64,000 nt of DNA from JAEUJM01 sp044221555 (GCA_044221555.1 JBGAOY010000019.1:1-64000); one strand, 5' to 3'. Positions 34,440 through 43,228 are shown, counted from the stretch's first letter. Numbers and translations: made by a program. Notes: generated from the letters alone by a model not told the origin.

Positions 34440-35981
34440 TCAGCGCGCCCGGGCGGGCAGGTAGCGCAGGGCGAAGACCGATCCGATCGCGACGACCGCG
34501 GCCGCCACCAGGCAGGCCACGCTCAGGCCCGACAGGAAGGCGCTGCTGACCTCGGCCAGGTAGGCGGGGGCGGCGGCGCCCAGTTGATGGGCGACGACGC
34601 CCGCGGCGCCCACGGAGTCGGCGGTGGCGGTCTGGGCGCCGTCTGGCAGCGTCGAGAACACCGATCCGCCCTGCAGGCTCGAGGCGTAGATCGAGCTGAA
34701 CACGCTGCCGATCACCGCCACGCCGAGGGTGCCGCCCAGCTCGCGGGTGGTGTCGTTCACCGCCGAGCCGACGCCGGCCTTGTCGGCAGGGAGCGAGCCC
34801 ATGATCGACTCGGTGGCCGGGGCGGTGGTGAGGCCGAGGCCGGTACCCAGGAACAGCATCTGGCCCACGATCTCCACGTACGGGGTGGTTCCCGACACCG
34901 TCGACACCCAGGTGAACCCCAACGCCATCGATGCCAGGCCCGCGGCCACCACACGGGTGGTGCCGAAGCGCTGCACCAGCAGCGGCGACACCACGGCTGC
35001 CGCTGCGATCGACAGGGCCACCGGCAGGGTGCGCATGCCGGCCTCGAGCGGGGTGTAGCCCCGCACCAGCTGGAAGTACTGGGTGATCAGGAAGATGAAG
35101 CCGAACAGGGCGAAGAAGGCCGACGTGATCGAGATGCTGGCTGCGGAGAAGCGCAGGTTCTCGAAGATGCGCACGGGCAGCATCGGGTACTCGATCCGGA
35201 GCTCCCAGCGGACGAACGCCACCAGGAGGACGGTGGCGGCGGCGAAGCCGCCCAAGGAGGCGGCGCTGAGCCAGCCCCACTCGGGCGCCTGGATGATGGT
35301 GAGCACCAGGGTGGCGATGGCCACGATCGACAGGCCCAGCCCCACCTTGTCGAGGGTGGGGGCGTGCTCGTCGCGCGACTCGGGCACCAGGGCGATCGTG
35401 GCGATCACCGCCACGGCGACGACGGGCAGGTTCACGAAGAAGACCGATCCCCACCAGAAGTGCTCCAGCAGCCAACCGCCGGCGATGGGGCCCGCGGCCA
35501 CCGCCATGCCGCTGGTGGCGCTCCAGATGCCGATGGCCTTGGCCCGCTCGACGGGGTCGGCGAACACGCTGGTGAGCACGGCCAGGGTGGCGGGGAAGAT
35601 CAGCGCCGCGCCCACCCCCATCAGCGCCCGACCCGCGATGAGCTGCCCGGCGCCGTCGGCCAGGCCGGCGTAGGCCGAGGTGAGGGCGAACACCACCAGG
35701 CCCGTCACCAGCACCCGCTTGCGGCCGTAGCGATCACCCAGGCCGCCGGCGGCCAGGAGTAGGCCGGTGAACACCAGCAGGTAGGCGTCGACGAACCACT
35801 GCAATTGGCGGGTGCTGGCGCTGAGGTCGAGCGACAGAGAGGGCAGGGCCACGTTGACGATGGTGCCGTCCAGGACGGTCACGAACATGGCCAGGCAGAC
35901 GACGGCCAGCACCGCCCATCGCCGGGGGTGGCCTGCGGTTGCGGTGGCCGCGGGCGAGGGCCGGGGTGAGGTGGTGGTCAT
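34440..35981 (-). CDS. DHA2-family (EmrB/QacA) multidrug MFS exporter
   Basis: A 513-residue membrane protein with about 14 transmembrane segments. Motif C-type and motif A-type sequences are present (LDGTIVNVALPSLS, GDRYGRKRVLV, and GPIAGGWLLE). The family exports toxic compounds by proton antiport. AGGAG lies nine bases before the start. The divergent TetR regulator and the palindrome between them indicate the usual local repression. Confidence 0.9.
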   Translation of the reverse strand: MTTTSPRPSPAATATAGHPRRWAVLAVVCLAMFVTVLDGTIVNVALPSLSLDLSASTRQLQWFVDAYLLVFTGLLLAAGGLGDRYGRKRVLVTGLVVFALTSAYAGLADGAGQLIAGRALMGVGAALIFPATLAVLTSVFADPVERAKAIGIWSATSGMAVAAGPIAGGWLLEHFWWGSVFFVNLPVVAVAVIATIALVPESRDEHAPTLDKVGLGLSIVAIATLVLTIIQAPEWGWLSAASLGGFAAATVLLVAFVRWELRIEYPMLPVRIFENLRFSAASISITSAFFALFGFIFLITQYFQLVRGYTPLEAGMRTLPVALSIAAAAVVSPLLVQRFGTTRVVAAGLASMALGFTWVSTVSGTTPYVEIVGQMLFLGTGLGLTTAPATESIMGSLPADKAGVGSAVNDTTRELGGTLGVAVIGSVFSSIYASSLQGGSVFSTLPDGAQTATADSVGAAGVVAHQLGAAAPAYLAEVSSAFLSGLSVACLVAAAVVAIGSVFALRYLPARAR

Positions 35982-35999
35982 CGGGGCGTCTCCTGACGG

Positions 36000-36034
36000 G
36001 ATCTTTCCAGTGGTAAGTAGCCAAAGTAAAGATC
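36000..36034. promoter_or_regulatory. candidate TetR operator between MFS exporter and tetR
   Basis: An imperfect 35-bp inverted repeat with half-sites GATCTTTCCAGTGG and CCAAAGTAAAGATC around TAAGTAG; 11 of 14 positions are symmetric. It lies in the AT-rich centre of the 93-bp divergent gap and overlaps the likely exporter -10 (TACTTT on the minus strand). Confidence 0.55.
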
Positions 36035-36074
36035 AATCTGGACAACGTCAAGACGTAGAGCGACACTGTGACCG

Positions 36075-36707
36075 ATGCCACCGCAGGACGCGCCCCGCTC
36101 CTACCACCATGGGAACCTGCCCGACGCGCTGCGTTGCGCCGCCGCCGAGGTGATCGTCGAGAGGGGCCTCGGCGGCTTCAGCCTGCGCGAGGTGGCCCGG
36201 CGTGCAGGTGTCTCGCACACCGCGCCCGCCCACCACTTCGGCGACACCACCGGACTGCTCACCTCGCTGGCCACCGAGGGCTTCCAGCACCTGTACGAGG
36301 TCACCAGCACCGCGGTGGGCCAGCACGACGACCCCGCCGAGCGCCTGGTGGCCCTCGGCCAGGCGTACGTGGCCACCGGGGCGCTGTTCCCCGCCCACTG
36401 CGAGGTCATGTTCCGCCACGACGTCATCGACGAGGACGACCACGCCCTGCACGCCGCGGGCACCGCCGTCCACCAGGTGCTGGTCGACACCGTCGCCGCG
36501 TTGTGTGACGCCGAGGGCCTGGCCGTCGACCGGGACGACGCGGTGAAGCTCTGCTGGGCGTCGATGCAGGGACTGCTGGTGCTGCACCCGTCGATGAGCC
36601 ACCTCGACCTGGTCGCCGGCCTCGAGCCCGTGGACCGCGACGTCTTGGTCACCCGTTTCACCCATCTGCTGATCGACGCATTCCGTGCCCACCCCGCTCC
36701 GGGGTGA
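36075..36707 (+). CDS. TetR/AcrR-family regulator
   Basis: A 210-residue regulator. The N-terminal helix-turn-helix (residues about 12-60: SYHHGNLPDALRCAAAEVI, then FSLREVARRAGVSHTAPAHH) is typical of TetR, and the C-terminal region is an all-helical ligand domain of the TetR_C_13 type. It probably represses the divergent exporter. GACACT lies seven bases before the ATG, consistent with a leaderless transcript. Confidence 0.88.
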   Translation: MPPQDAPRSYHHGNLPDALRCAAAEVIVERGLGGFSLREVARRAGVSHTAPAHHFGDTTGLLTSLATEGFQHLYEVTSTAVGQHDDPAERLVALGQAYVATGALFPAHCEVMFRHDVIDEDDHALHAAGTAVHQVLVDTVAALCDAEGLAVDRDDAVKLCWASMQGLLVLHPSMSHLDLVAGLEPVDRDVLVTRFTHLLIDAFRAHPAPG

Positions 36708-36805
36708 GCGCCGGGTCGTTCCGTCTGCGTTCCCGACGTCCGCACGCGGTCGACGCGGTGCGCCTCCGAGGTGCGTCGCCGTCGGGCCCGGCGCGATGGC
36801 CGGTT

Positions 36806-36843
36806 CGACCCGTTCGACCCGTTCGACCCGTTCGACCCGTTGA
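36806..36843. repeat. GTTCGACCC 9-bp tandem repeat
   Basis: Four near-perfect copies of GTTCGACCC lie between the tetR stop and the metalloprotease start. No function is visible. Confidence 0.65.
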
Positions 36844-36881
36844 CCCTGGTGTCGGGCAGGCATTTCCTGGACAATGGCACG

Positions 36882-38618
36882 ATGAGGATCGGGCGGGTGA
36901 CGGTGGTCTTGGCAGTGGTGTTGACGGTGGCCACGTCGGGGGCGGGTCGGGCGGGCGCGTCGGGGCCGCCCGCCACCGATCCGGGGTCGACGGGATCGCC
37001 GTCGGCCGGCGTCGCGTCCGATCCGTGCCCGGGAGCCCTGCAGGTTGTCGGTCGGTCGGGCGACGGGCCCACCATGTGCACCGCCGGCCCCGCGCCCGTC
37101 GAGGCCTCCCGGCCACCGGGGAGCGCGGCCGTGCCCGAGGTGACCAGCGGCATCCAGTGCTATGGCAACGGCACCGACGGCGCCCGGGTGCAACTGCTGT
37201 ACGCCCACCCCAGGTCGATCGACCGGTTCGCGACCTTCGCGCCCTCGATCGCGCGTCGGGCGGGCCAGATCGAGGCCATCTACGACGCGAGCGCCGTCCA
37301 GACCGGCGGTCGGCGCCATGTCCGCTGGGTCACCGACGCCAACTGCAACGTGGACGTTCGGTCCGTGGAGGTCCCGGCCACTGCCATCGCCCTCAGTGGC
37401 TTCGATGAGCTCGTCCGCACGCTGGCCGCCCAAGGCTTCTCGAGCAACGATCGCAAGTACCTCGTGTGGGTCGACACGGGGAGCGCCACCACCACCAACC
37501 CCGCGTCCTGTGCGGGCCTCGGCACCCTGTACCCGGACGAGAGCGACAGCCCGCGGAACTCGAACAACGTCTTCACCGGCGTGGCCCGAGTGGAGGAGCG
37601 ATGCCTGTTCGCGGCGCTCGACTCGGTCGCCGCGAAGGTCGAGGCCCACGAGTTGGCCCACACGCTGGGTGCGGTGCAGGGCGGCACACCGCACCACAGC
37701 ATCTCCAGCCACTGCACCGATGATCACGACCTCATGTGCTACGACGACGGCGCCGGACTGCGGATCGTCTGCGCCAGCACGTCGAACGAGATGCGCCTGG
37801 ACTGCAACCACGACGACTACTTCTCCACCAACCCGACGGCCGGCGGCTACCTCGACACCCACTGGAACCTGGCCGACAGCCGGTGGCTGGAGCCCGGGCC
37901 GGGCATCGCCTTCGCGCCGGGGCCCCCGACGTCGGTCAGCGGCGTGCCCGGGAACGAGCAGGTGCAGTTGTCGTGGTCGCCGCCGTCCTCGGACGGCGGG
38001 GCCCCGGTGTCGTCCTACCGGGTGTACCGCGACGGGCAGTTGGCCCGGGTCGTCACCACACCGACGACCCGTTCGTTCACCGACACCGGCCTGGTCAACG
38101 GGACGACGTACGCGTATCAGGTGACCGCGGTGAACTCGGTGGGCGAGGGCCCCCGGTCGGTGTCGATCTCGGTGATGGCCGGCACCCCTCGGCCCGATGC
38201 CCAGGTCGCTCGGTCGAGGTCGGGGCCGTTCGTCGGCGCCGATGTGTACTCGACGTCGGTGACGCCGGCCCAGACCCTGAGCCAGAACGTGGCCAGGGGT
38301 GGCACCGCGACCTCGTACGTCCGGGTGCAGAACGATCGGCCGGGGGTCGACTCGCTGACGGTCAAGGGGGTGGACGGTGGGTCGGCGGGCTACCGGGTCA
38401 CGTACCTTCGGGGCACGACCGACGTCACCGCCGCGGTGGAGGCCGGCACCTACCGCGTCGACGACCTCGCCCCTGGCGGCTCGGTGCAGCTGGTCGTCGA
38501 GATCACAGCGACCTCGAGCGCGGTGGCCGGTGGCACCCACTACGCCACGGTCACCGTGAAGTCGGCGACCACGACGACGATCAAGGACGTGGTGCGCTCG
38601 CAGGTCGTTCGCTCCTGA
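36882..38618 (+). CDS. secreted metzincin-type metalloprotease with Fn3 domain
   Basis: A 578-residue exported protein. A signal peptide to about residue 28 precedes a protease domain with HELAH (His256-His260) followed by TLGAVQGGTPHH and the Met-turn-like DLMCY. Cysteines in this region likely form disulfides. A fibronectin type III domain lies at about 346-435 (PPTSVSGVPGN, YAYQVTAVNSVGEGP). The last 130 residues match the C-terminal module of the protein at 935-3016 (TSYVRVQND, YLRGTTDVTAAV). ATG at 36882 has GACAAT six bases upstream. The substrate is unknown. Confidence 0.82.
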   Translation: MRIGRVTVVLAVVLTVATSGAGRAGASGPPATDPGSTGSPSAGVASDPCPGALQVVGRSGDGPTMCTAGPAPVEASRPPGSAAVPEVTSGIQCYGNGTDGARVQLLYAHPRSIDRFATFAPSIARRAGQIEAIYDASAVQTGGRRHVRWVTDANCNVDVRSVEVPATAIALSGFDELVRTLAAQGFSSNDRKYLVWVDTGSATTTNPASCAGLGTLYPDESDSPRNSNNVFTGVARVEERCLFAALDSVAAKVEAHELAHTLGAVQGGTPHHSISSHCTDDHDLMCYDDGAGLRIVCASTSNEMRLDCNHDDYFSTNPTAGGYLDTHWNLADSRWLEPGPGIAFAPGPPTSVSGVPGNEQVQLSWSPPSSDGGAPVSSYRVYRDGQLARVVTTPTTRSFTDTGLVNGTTYAYQVTAVNSVGEGPRSVSISVMAGTPRPDAQVARSRSGPFVGADVYSTSVTPAQTLSQNVARGGTATSYVRVQNDRPGVDSLTVKGVDGGSAGYRVTYLRGTTDVTAAVEAGTYRVDDLAPGGSVQLVVEITATSSAVAGGTHYATVTVKSATTTTIKDVVRSQVVRS

Positions 38619-38663
38619 CCGTCGGGCGCTGCCGGGCGCACGAGGCGGCCCCGTGGATGCCCT

Positions 38664-38761
38664 GGCCGGCGAGCGTCACCGGACACGGCCCTGCTGACCA
38701 GCGTCTGGCCGTGGCCGGCGAGCGTCACCGGACTCGGTCCTGCTGACTAGCGTCTGGCCGT
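38664..38761 (+). repeat. 49-bp tandem duplication including the promoter and start of the next gene
   Basis: Two copies in direct tandem (CCGGCGAGCGTCACCGGA at 38667 and 38716). Each contains a -10-like box, six bases (CTGGCC) and GTG: CAGCGT in copy 1 and TAGCGT in copy 2. Only copy 2 leads into an open frame; copy 1 reaches a stop after about ten codons. Confidence 0.8.
38748..38753 (+). promoter_or_regulatory. -10 box of leaderless CREST-like gene promoter
   Basis: TAGCGT is followed by CTGGCC and GTG at 38760. The box lies in the second copy of a 49-bp duplication. Confidence 0.65.
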
Positions 38762-39452
38762 GGCCGACCTGCGCACCGGTCAGCGCGTCGTCGCCGAGTC
38801 GGACTGCGAGCGGGTGCGCCCCGGCCTGGTCGGCCAACCGGTGAACACCGCCACCAGCCTGGCCTACGTGGTGGCCGGTGGCGTGGTGGCCCTGCGCGGT
38901 CGCCGGGCCGGTGTCGACGGTGGCGTCGCCGGCGGGACCGCTGGGCCACTGGCCGTCGCACTGGTGCTCAACGGCGTCGGCAGCGTGGCCTACCACGGCC
39001 CGGGGGGCCGGGCCGGCAAGTGGTTGCACGACACGGGGTTGGTGGCCATGAACGTCACCCTCGCGGTGGGGACGGTCGCCCGTCTGCGGAGCTGGCAGCC
39101 GCGGCGGACGCGACTCACCGATGCGGCCTTGGTGGCCGCGGCCGGCGGTGTGCTGGCGGTCCGACCGGAGGCCGAGCTGGCCCTGGTGGCGCCACTGGCG
39201 GCCGCCGCCGTCGGCCTCGAGCTGGTGCGGCCCTCGGGCCGAGGCGGCGGGCGGCGGCTGCTCGGGGGCGTGGTGCTCGGCGCCGGCGCGGTGGTGCAGG
39301 CCCGATCACGCACCGGGGGGCCCTGGTGCCGGCCCGACGGGCCGTTCCACGGCCACGGGCTGTGGCACGTTCTGTCCGCCCTCGGGCTGGCGCTGGTGGC
39401 CGACGCCGCGCTGGCCGCCGCCGCCGACGGTCCCGTGGGCCCGACGCACTGA
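38760..39452 (+). CDS. CREST-superfamily-like integral membrane protein
   Basis: A 230-residue membrane protein with about seven hydrophobic segments. Conserved polar residues fit the alkaline ceramidase/CREST hydrolase plan: NTATSLAYV in the first helix, YHGPGGRAGKWLHDTG in the second and third, and HGHGLWHVLSA near the end, giving three His, one Asp and one Ser. The superfamily hydrolyses lipid amides; the assignment is tentative. The GTG start is supported by TAGCGT six bases upstream. Confidence 0.7.
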   Translation: MADLRTGQRVVAESDCERVRPGLVGQPVNTATSLAYVVAGGVVALRGRRAGVDGGVAGGTAGPLAVALVLNGVGSVAYHGPGGRAGKWLHDTGLVAMNVTLAVGTVARLRSWQPRRTRLTDAALVAAAGGVLAVRPEAELALVAPLAAAAVGLELVRPSGRGGGRRLLGGVVLGAGAVVQARSRTGGPWCRPDGPFHGHGLWHVLSALGLALVADAALAAAADGPVGPTH

Positions 39453-39520
39453 CCACCGATTCGACCACCTATTCCCGGCAAGGACCGCCGGACCCAGCCC
39501 GGGCCGCCGCCGAGAAGGCC

Positions 39521-39573
39521 GTTCTGGTGGCTGGATCGTGTTGTCACACACGGCAGGTTCGAGCCACCAGAAC
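39521..39573. repeat. palindromic element, GTTCTGGTGGCT family, single copy
   Basis: Perfect 12-bp arms GTTCTGGTGGCT and AGCCACCAGAAC enclose a 29-base loop containing TGTTGTCAC. It lies between convergent genes and matches the pair at 3119-3230 in arms, loop length and loop core. Confidence 0.85.
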
Positions 39574-39642
39574 GGGGTTCGCCGCCACCGGCCGCCACCG
39601 GCCGTCGCCGGCCGATGGTGGCGGCGGTGCTCGCGGGGCGGC

Positions 39643-40632
39643 TCAGCCGGCGAGGGCCTGCGGCTCGTCGGCCGCGGCCGCGGCCCCGCCGGGCGGGTCG
39701 GTGTCGGACACCTCGCTGGTCCACCGTCCACCGTCCCAGTAGCGGCGCTCGTGGCCGCCGCCGGGATCGGGGTACCAACCCGGTGCGGGAGCGCCCGTCG
39801 CCGGTGCCGCTGCAGGCGAGCCGGACGGCGGCACCATGCCGGCGGGACCCGCCGTCATCGCCGGGGCGGTCATCGCCGGGGCGGGGGCCATCGTGACCGT
39901 CGGCGGCACCGCAGTGTCCCGGGCCCCGGTCAGGGGCTCGACGCCGTCGACCATCAGGCGGCCGTCGGGCAGCAGCGTGACCGTGGGCCAGTGGGTCCAG
40001 GGTGTGGTGAGCAGGACGCCCGCGATCGCGGCGAGCCCGCCGACGATGCACACCGTGGGCCCGAGGCCTCGGGTGAACCCGTCCTGGATGGGCAGGAACG
40101 CCGCCAGCGCGGTGACCGCGGCGGCGATCACGCCGGCGATCACCAGCCGCACCTTCGCGCCGGCGGTGAGCAGGCCGGTGTAGCCGGCGGCCCGCAGCTC
40201 GGCGCGCATGCGGACCCGCTCCTCGGGGGCCGACCAGCGGAAGCTCACCAGCTTGCGTTGGGCCTTGCGGATCGGTCCGGCCAGGCCCTGGTTGACCGAC
40301 AGCAGGAGCAGTCCGGCGAACAGCAGGATGCCGATCAGGAGCGGGGGATAGCCGAACTCGATCAACCGGGCGCCCGCGCTGCCGCTGATGCGGTACTGCC
40401 AGGCCACCAGGTGGAGCTGGCCCTCGTCGGGTGGGGTGATCGTCCACGTCGACTGGGACCCCAGCAGCTTCCCCGAGGCGAGCACGAGGTAGATCAGCGG
40501 CGCCCCCAAGCTGATGCTCGCGAGGTTGACGCCGATCCGCTGGCGGGTTCGGGCGGCCCGACCACGCCACGTGGGCGGTGGGGTCGGCGCGGTGGCTGTG
40601 GTCATGGGTGCCGTCTGCGTCTGCGTCATCAT
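39643..40632 (-). CDS. membrane protein with C-terminal DUF2510
   Basis: A 329-residue protein. Polar N-terminus, about four transmembrane segments between residues 35 and 220 (SLGAPLIYLVLASG, LLIGILLFAGLLLL, LVIAGVIAAAVTALAAF, VCIVGGLAAIAGVLL), then a Pro/Ala-rich linker and a DUF2510 motif (PGWYPDPGGGHERRYWDG, W). DUF2510 is a short actinobacterial module of unknown role often attached to membrane proteins. ATG at 40632 has GAGGAGG just upstream; a second ATG follows directly. Confidence 0.75.
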   Translation of the reverse strand: MMTQTQTAPMTTATAPTPPPTWRGRAARTRQRIGVNLASISLGAPLIYLVLASGKLLGSQSTWTITPPDEGQLHLVAWQYRISGSAGARLIEFGYPPLLIGILLFAGLLLLSVNQGLAGPIRKAQRKLVSFRWSAPEERVRMRAELRAAGYTGLLTAGAKVRLVIAGVIAAAVTALAAFLPIQDGFTRGLGPTVCIVGGLAAIAGVLLTTPWTHWPTVTLLPDGRLMVDGVEPLTGARDTAVPPTVTMAPAPAMTAPAMTAGPAGMVPPSGSPAAAPATGAPAPGWYPDPGGGHERRYWDGGRWTSEVSDTDPPGGAAAAADEPQALAG

Positions 40633-40752
40633 GACTCCTCCTCGCATCGGCTTCTCCCCTCACGGTGCGCCCGGCGGGCCGGCAGCGACAGGGTCGGTGG
40701 TCCCTTCCTCCCCCTGCGCGAGCGCACCGGTCGAGGGCTACGCTGCCCGGCC

Positions 40753-41265
40753 GTGTCGGCATGGAAAGAGATCGTGCAGGCGGAACCGGCGTTCGCGGCA
40801 CGGGTGCGCGCGATGTTCGATGCCGGCCGCCACAAGACCATCGCCACGCTGCGCGCCGACGGCGCACCCCGGATCTCGGGCATCGAGTGCGAGTTCACCG
40901 ACGACGACCTCCGCTTCGGCTCCATGAGCGGCGCCCGCAAGGGGGCCGACCTGGCGCGCGATCCCCGGTTCGCCCTGCACGGCCCGACCGTCCACCCCGA
41001 GGAGGGCAAGGAGGGCGAATGGCCGGGGGAGGCCAAGATCGCCGGTCGGGCGGTGCGCGCCGGCCCGGTGGCCGCTGCCGGCGACGCTGGCGGCCCTGAC
41101 GGCCCTGACTCGGACGGCCCTGACTCGGACGGGGAACCGGACGGGGAGCTGTTCGTGGCCGACATCACCGAGGTGGTCGTCACCGGCCTGAACGCCGAGG
41201 CCACCCTGCTCGTCATCGAGTCCTGGACGCCCGAGCGAGGGCTGCGCCGGATCGAGCGCGCGTGA
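40753..41265 (+). CDS. split-barrel flavin/F420-type oxidoreductase-like protein
   Basis: A 170-residue protein of the PNPOx-like split-barrel family (HKTIATLRADGAPRISGIE, then FGSMSGARKGADLARDPRFAL). An acidic insertion with the repeat GPDSDGPDSDGEPDGE interrupts the barrel at about residues 115-135 and comes from a tandem DNA repeat (GGCCCTGACTCGGAC). TACGCT lies eight bases before GTG. Cofactor and substrate unknown. Confidence 0.75.
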   Translation: MSAWKEIVQAEPAFAARVRAMFDAGRHKTIATLRADGAPRISGIECEFTDDDLRFGSMSGARKGADLARDPRFALHGPTVHPEEGKEGEWPGEAKIAGRAVRAGPVAAAGDAGGPDGPDSDGPDSDGEPDGELFVADITEVVVTGLNAEATLLVIESWTPERGLRRIERA

Positions 41266-41499
41266 GCGGCGCCCGCGCTGCGGGCCAGTCGGCGGAGGCC
41301 CTTGAACAGGCCGTGGGGACGGGCCACCATCGTGGGTGCCTCCGTGGTCGGCGACGAGGGCATCGGGAGGTGCCCGGGGCGGGCGCGGGGCGGGGTGCCG
41401 GGACGGGTACCCGGGAACATCGGGGGCGGGTGCGGCCTCGAACCAGGTGAGACCGATCGTGGCACCGGTGCACGATCTCGACGACAGGAGACACGGGCC

Positions 41500-42330
41500 A
41501 TGTGGGACGACACGGACGACTTGGACGGACTGGACGACCACGGTGGTGCCCACGACCCACTGAGCCCGGCGCATGACGGGGGGCTCGACGGCGCCACCGT
41601 CTCGAGCGTCGGCCTCTACGACACCGATGGTGACGGCGTGGTCGACGCCGTCGCCGCGGACACGACCGGCGACGGCTGGATGGACGCCCTCGAGGCCGAC
41701 ACCGATGGTGACGGTGTGGTCGACGCGGTCGCCGCGGACACCACCGGCGACGGCTGGATGGACATGGTGGGCGTCGACACCGACGGTGACGGCGTGGTCG
41801 ACGTGGTGGGCGCGGACACGACCGGCGACGGTGTGGGCGATTGGTGGGTGGCCGACAGCGACGGTGACGGCACCGCCGACGTGGCCGTGACGGTCACCGA
41901 GGTCGGCGCCGCCGACCCGTCGGCGGGCCCCACCTGGGACACGACCACCACGCCCGGCTCGGACTACGAGGCCGTGCCCGGCCCAGACCCGATGACGTCG
42001 GTCGACACCGCCATGTCGAGCGACACCGCGGCGGTCCTCGACTCGGTGAACGCCGGCATGGGCGACGCGTCGGCGATCTACCACGACGCCATGGATCCCG
42101 GCTCGGTCGACCAGGGGCAGGTGGACGAGGCCTACGCCGACACTGGCAACGTGGCGCAGGCGAACATCGTCAACGACGGTCTGGTGACGGGCCAGGAGAT
42201 GCACAACGACGCCATGAGCGACATGTCCAGCATGCAGGACACCTGGCACGCGGAGGAGGCCGCCGCCGAGGTGGCCCTCGACGCCGACCGCGCCAGCTGG
42301 GCCGCCGACGACGCCCTCGGCGACGCCTGA
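41500..42330 (+). CDS. acidic protein with DxDGDG calcium-type repeats
   Basis: A 276-residue, very acidic protein. Residues about 40-125 hold three 26-residue units and a partial fourth (DTDGDGVVDAVAADTTGDGW, MD), resembling EF-hand or thrombospondin type 3 calcium loops; the DNA period is 78 bp. The second half is helical and acidic with Met- and Asp-rich segments. No signal peptide or membrane helix is seen, which is unusual for such repeats. AGGAG stands about ten bases before ATG. Confidence 0.75.
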   Translation: MWDDTDDLDGLDDHGGAHDPLSPAHDGGLDGATVSSVGLYDTDGDGVVDAVAADTTGDGWMDALEADTDGDGVVDAVAADTTGDGWMDMVGVDTDGDGVVDVVGADTTGDGVGDWWVADSDGDGTADVAVTVTEVGAADPSAGPTWDTTTTPGSDYEAVPGPDPMTSVDTAMSSDTAAVLDSVNAGMGDASAIYHDAMDPGSVDQGQVDEAYADTGNVAQANIVNDGLVTGQEMHNDAMSDMSSMQDTWHAEEAAAEVALDADRASWAADDALGDA

Positions 42331-42342
42331 GCAGCGCCGATC

Positions 42343-42391
42343 GTTCCGGAGGCTGGAACGCTGCGTTTCACAGCTCGATCCAGCCCAGAAC
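42343..42391. repeat. degenerate copy of the GTTCTGGTGGCT palindrome
   Basis: GTTCCGGAGGCTGGA on the left and TCCAGCCCAGAAC on the right surround a 21-base loop. The left arm differs from the family arm at two of 12 positions, and the right arm lacks two bases. It stands 12 bases after the stop of the DxDGDG gene. Confidence 0.55.
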
Positions 42392-42496
42392 CGAGGTGCA
42401 GGCGGCGTCGGTGCGGTTCCCGCCCGTGCCGGCGGGTGTCAGACTCGGCGTCCGCCGCTGCCCCTGCCCACCCGACCGGCGAACCCTGGAGCCCTG

Positions 42497-43228
42497 ATGG
42501 CCACGACACCGTTCGAACAGCAGCTCGCCTGGGTGCGGGCCGCGCACGACGAGGTGCTGGCGTGCCTCGACCGGCTCCCCGACCCGGCCTTCGCCGGCCC
42601 CTCGCTGCTGCCGGGCTGGACCCGGGCCCACGTGGCCGCGCACCTGGCCCACAACGCCGACGGCCTCGGCAACCTGGCCATCTGGGCGGCGACGGGCGTC
42701 GAGACGCCGATGTACCCGTCGGCCGAGGCCCGGGCCGCCGACATCGAGGCGTCGGCCCGCAAGCGACCCGCCGACCTGCGGGCCGAGGTGGCCCGGGCGT
42801 CGACCCACTTCGTCGAGCGCCTCGAGGACCTGACCCCCGAGGCTCGCCTGGTCGAGGTGCACGCGTTGTTCCCCCCGCCGTTCCCCGCCGGCCTGCTGGC
42901 CTGGCAGCGGGTGCGCGAGTGCTGGGTGCACCTCGTCGACATCGACGGCGGCGTGGGCTTCGAGCACCTGCCCGCCGACGTCGCCGTGGCCCTGCTCGAC
43001 GAGGCGGCTGAGCGCTCCTCGCACCGCGACCTGCCCGTGCCGTTCGTGCTCGTCGATGCAGCATCGGGCCGTCGGTGGGCCCTCGGCGACGGCACGGCCC
43101 CGGTCACCCTCACAGGCGCTCTGCCGGTGCTGGTGGGCTGGCTCACCGGCCGGGCGGCGGGTGGCGGCGCCCTCCAGTCGTCGGGGCCCGCGGGCCCGGC
43201 ACCACCCGAGCCGCCACAGTGGCCGTGA
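42497..43228 (+). CDS. DinB-type mycothiol-dependent maleylpyruvate isomerase family protein
   Basis: A 243-residue protein of the maleylpyruvate isomerase/DinB_2 family common in mycothiol-making actinobacteria. The N-terminal half holds the metal-site pattern WVRAAHDEV, LPGWTRAHVAAHLAHNADG and ECWVHLVD. The C-terminal part resembles the MDMPI_C domain and ends in a Pro/Gly-rich tail. The substrate is unknown. Confidence 0.8.
   Translation: MATTPFEQQLAWVRAAHDEVLACLDRLPDPAFAGPSLLPGWTRAHVAAHLAHNADGLGNLAIWAATGVETPMYPSAEARAADIEASARKRPADLRAEVARASTHFVERLEDLTPEARLVEVHALFPPPFPAGLLAWQRVRECWVHLVDIDGGVGFEHLPADVAVALLDEAAERSSHRDLPVPFVLVDAASGRRWALGDGTAPVTLTGALPVLVGWLTGRAAGGGALQSSGPAGPAPPEPPQWP

Noticed and set aside
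36704..37408. Plus-strand frame overlapping the metalloprotease start
   Set aside because: It is a shadow; the metalloprotease frame has the signal peptide, HExxH motif and a -10 box at the right spacing.
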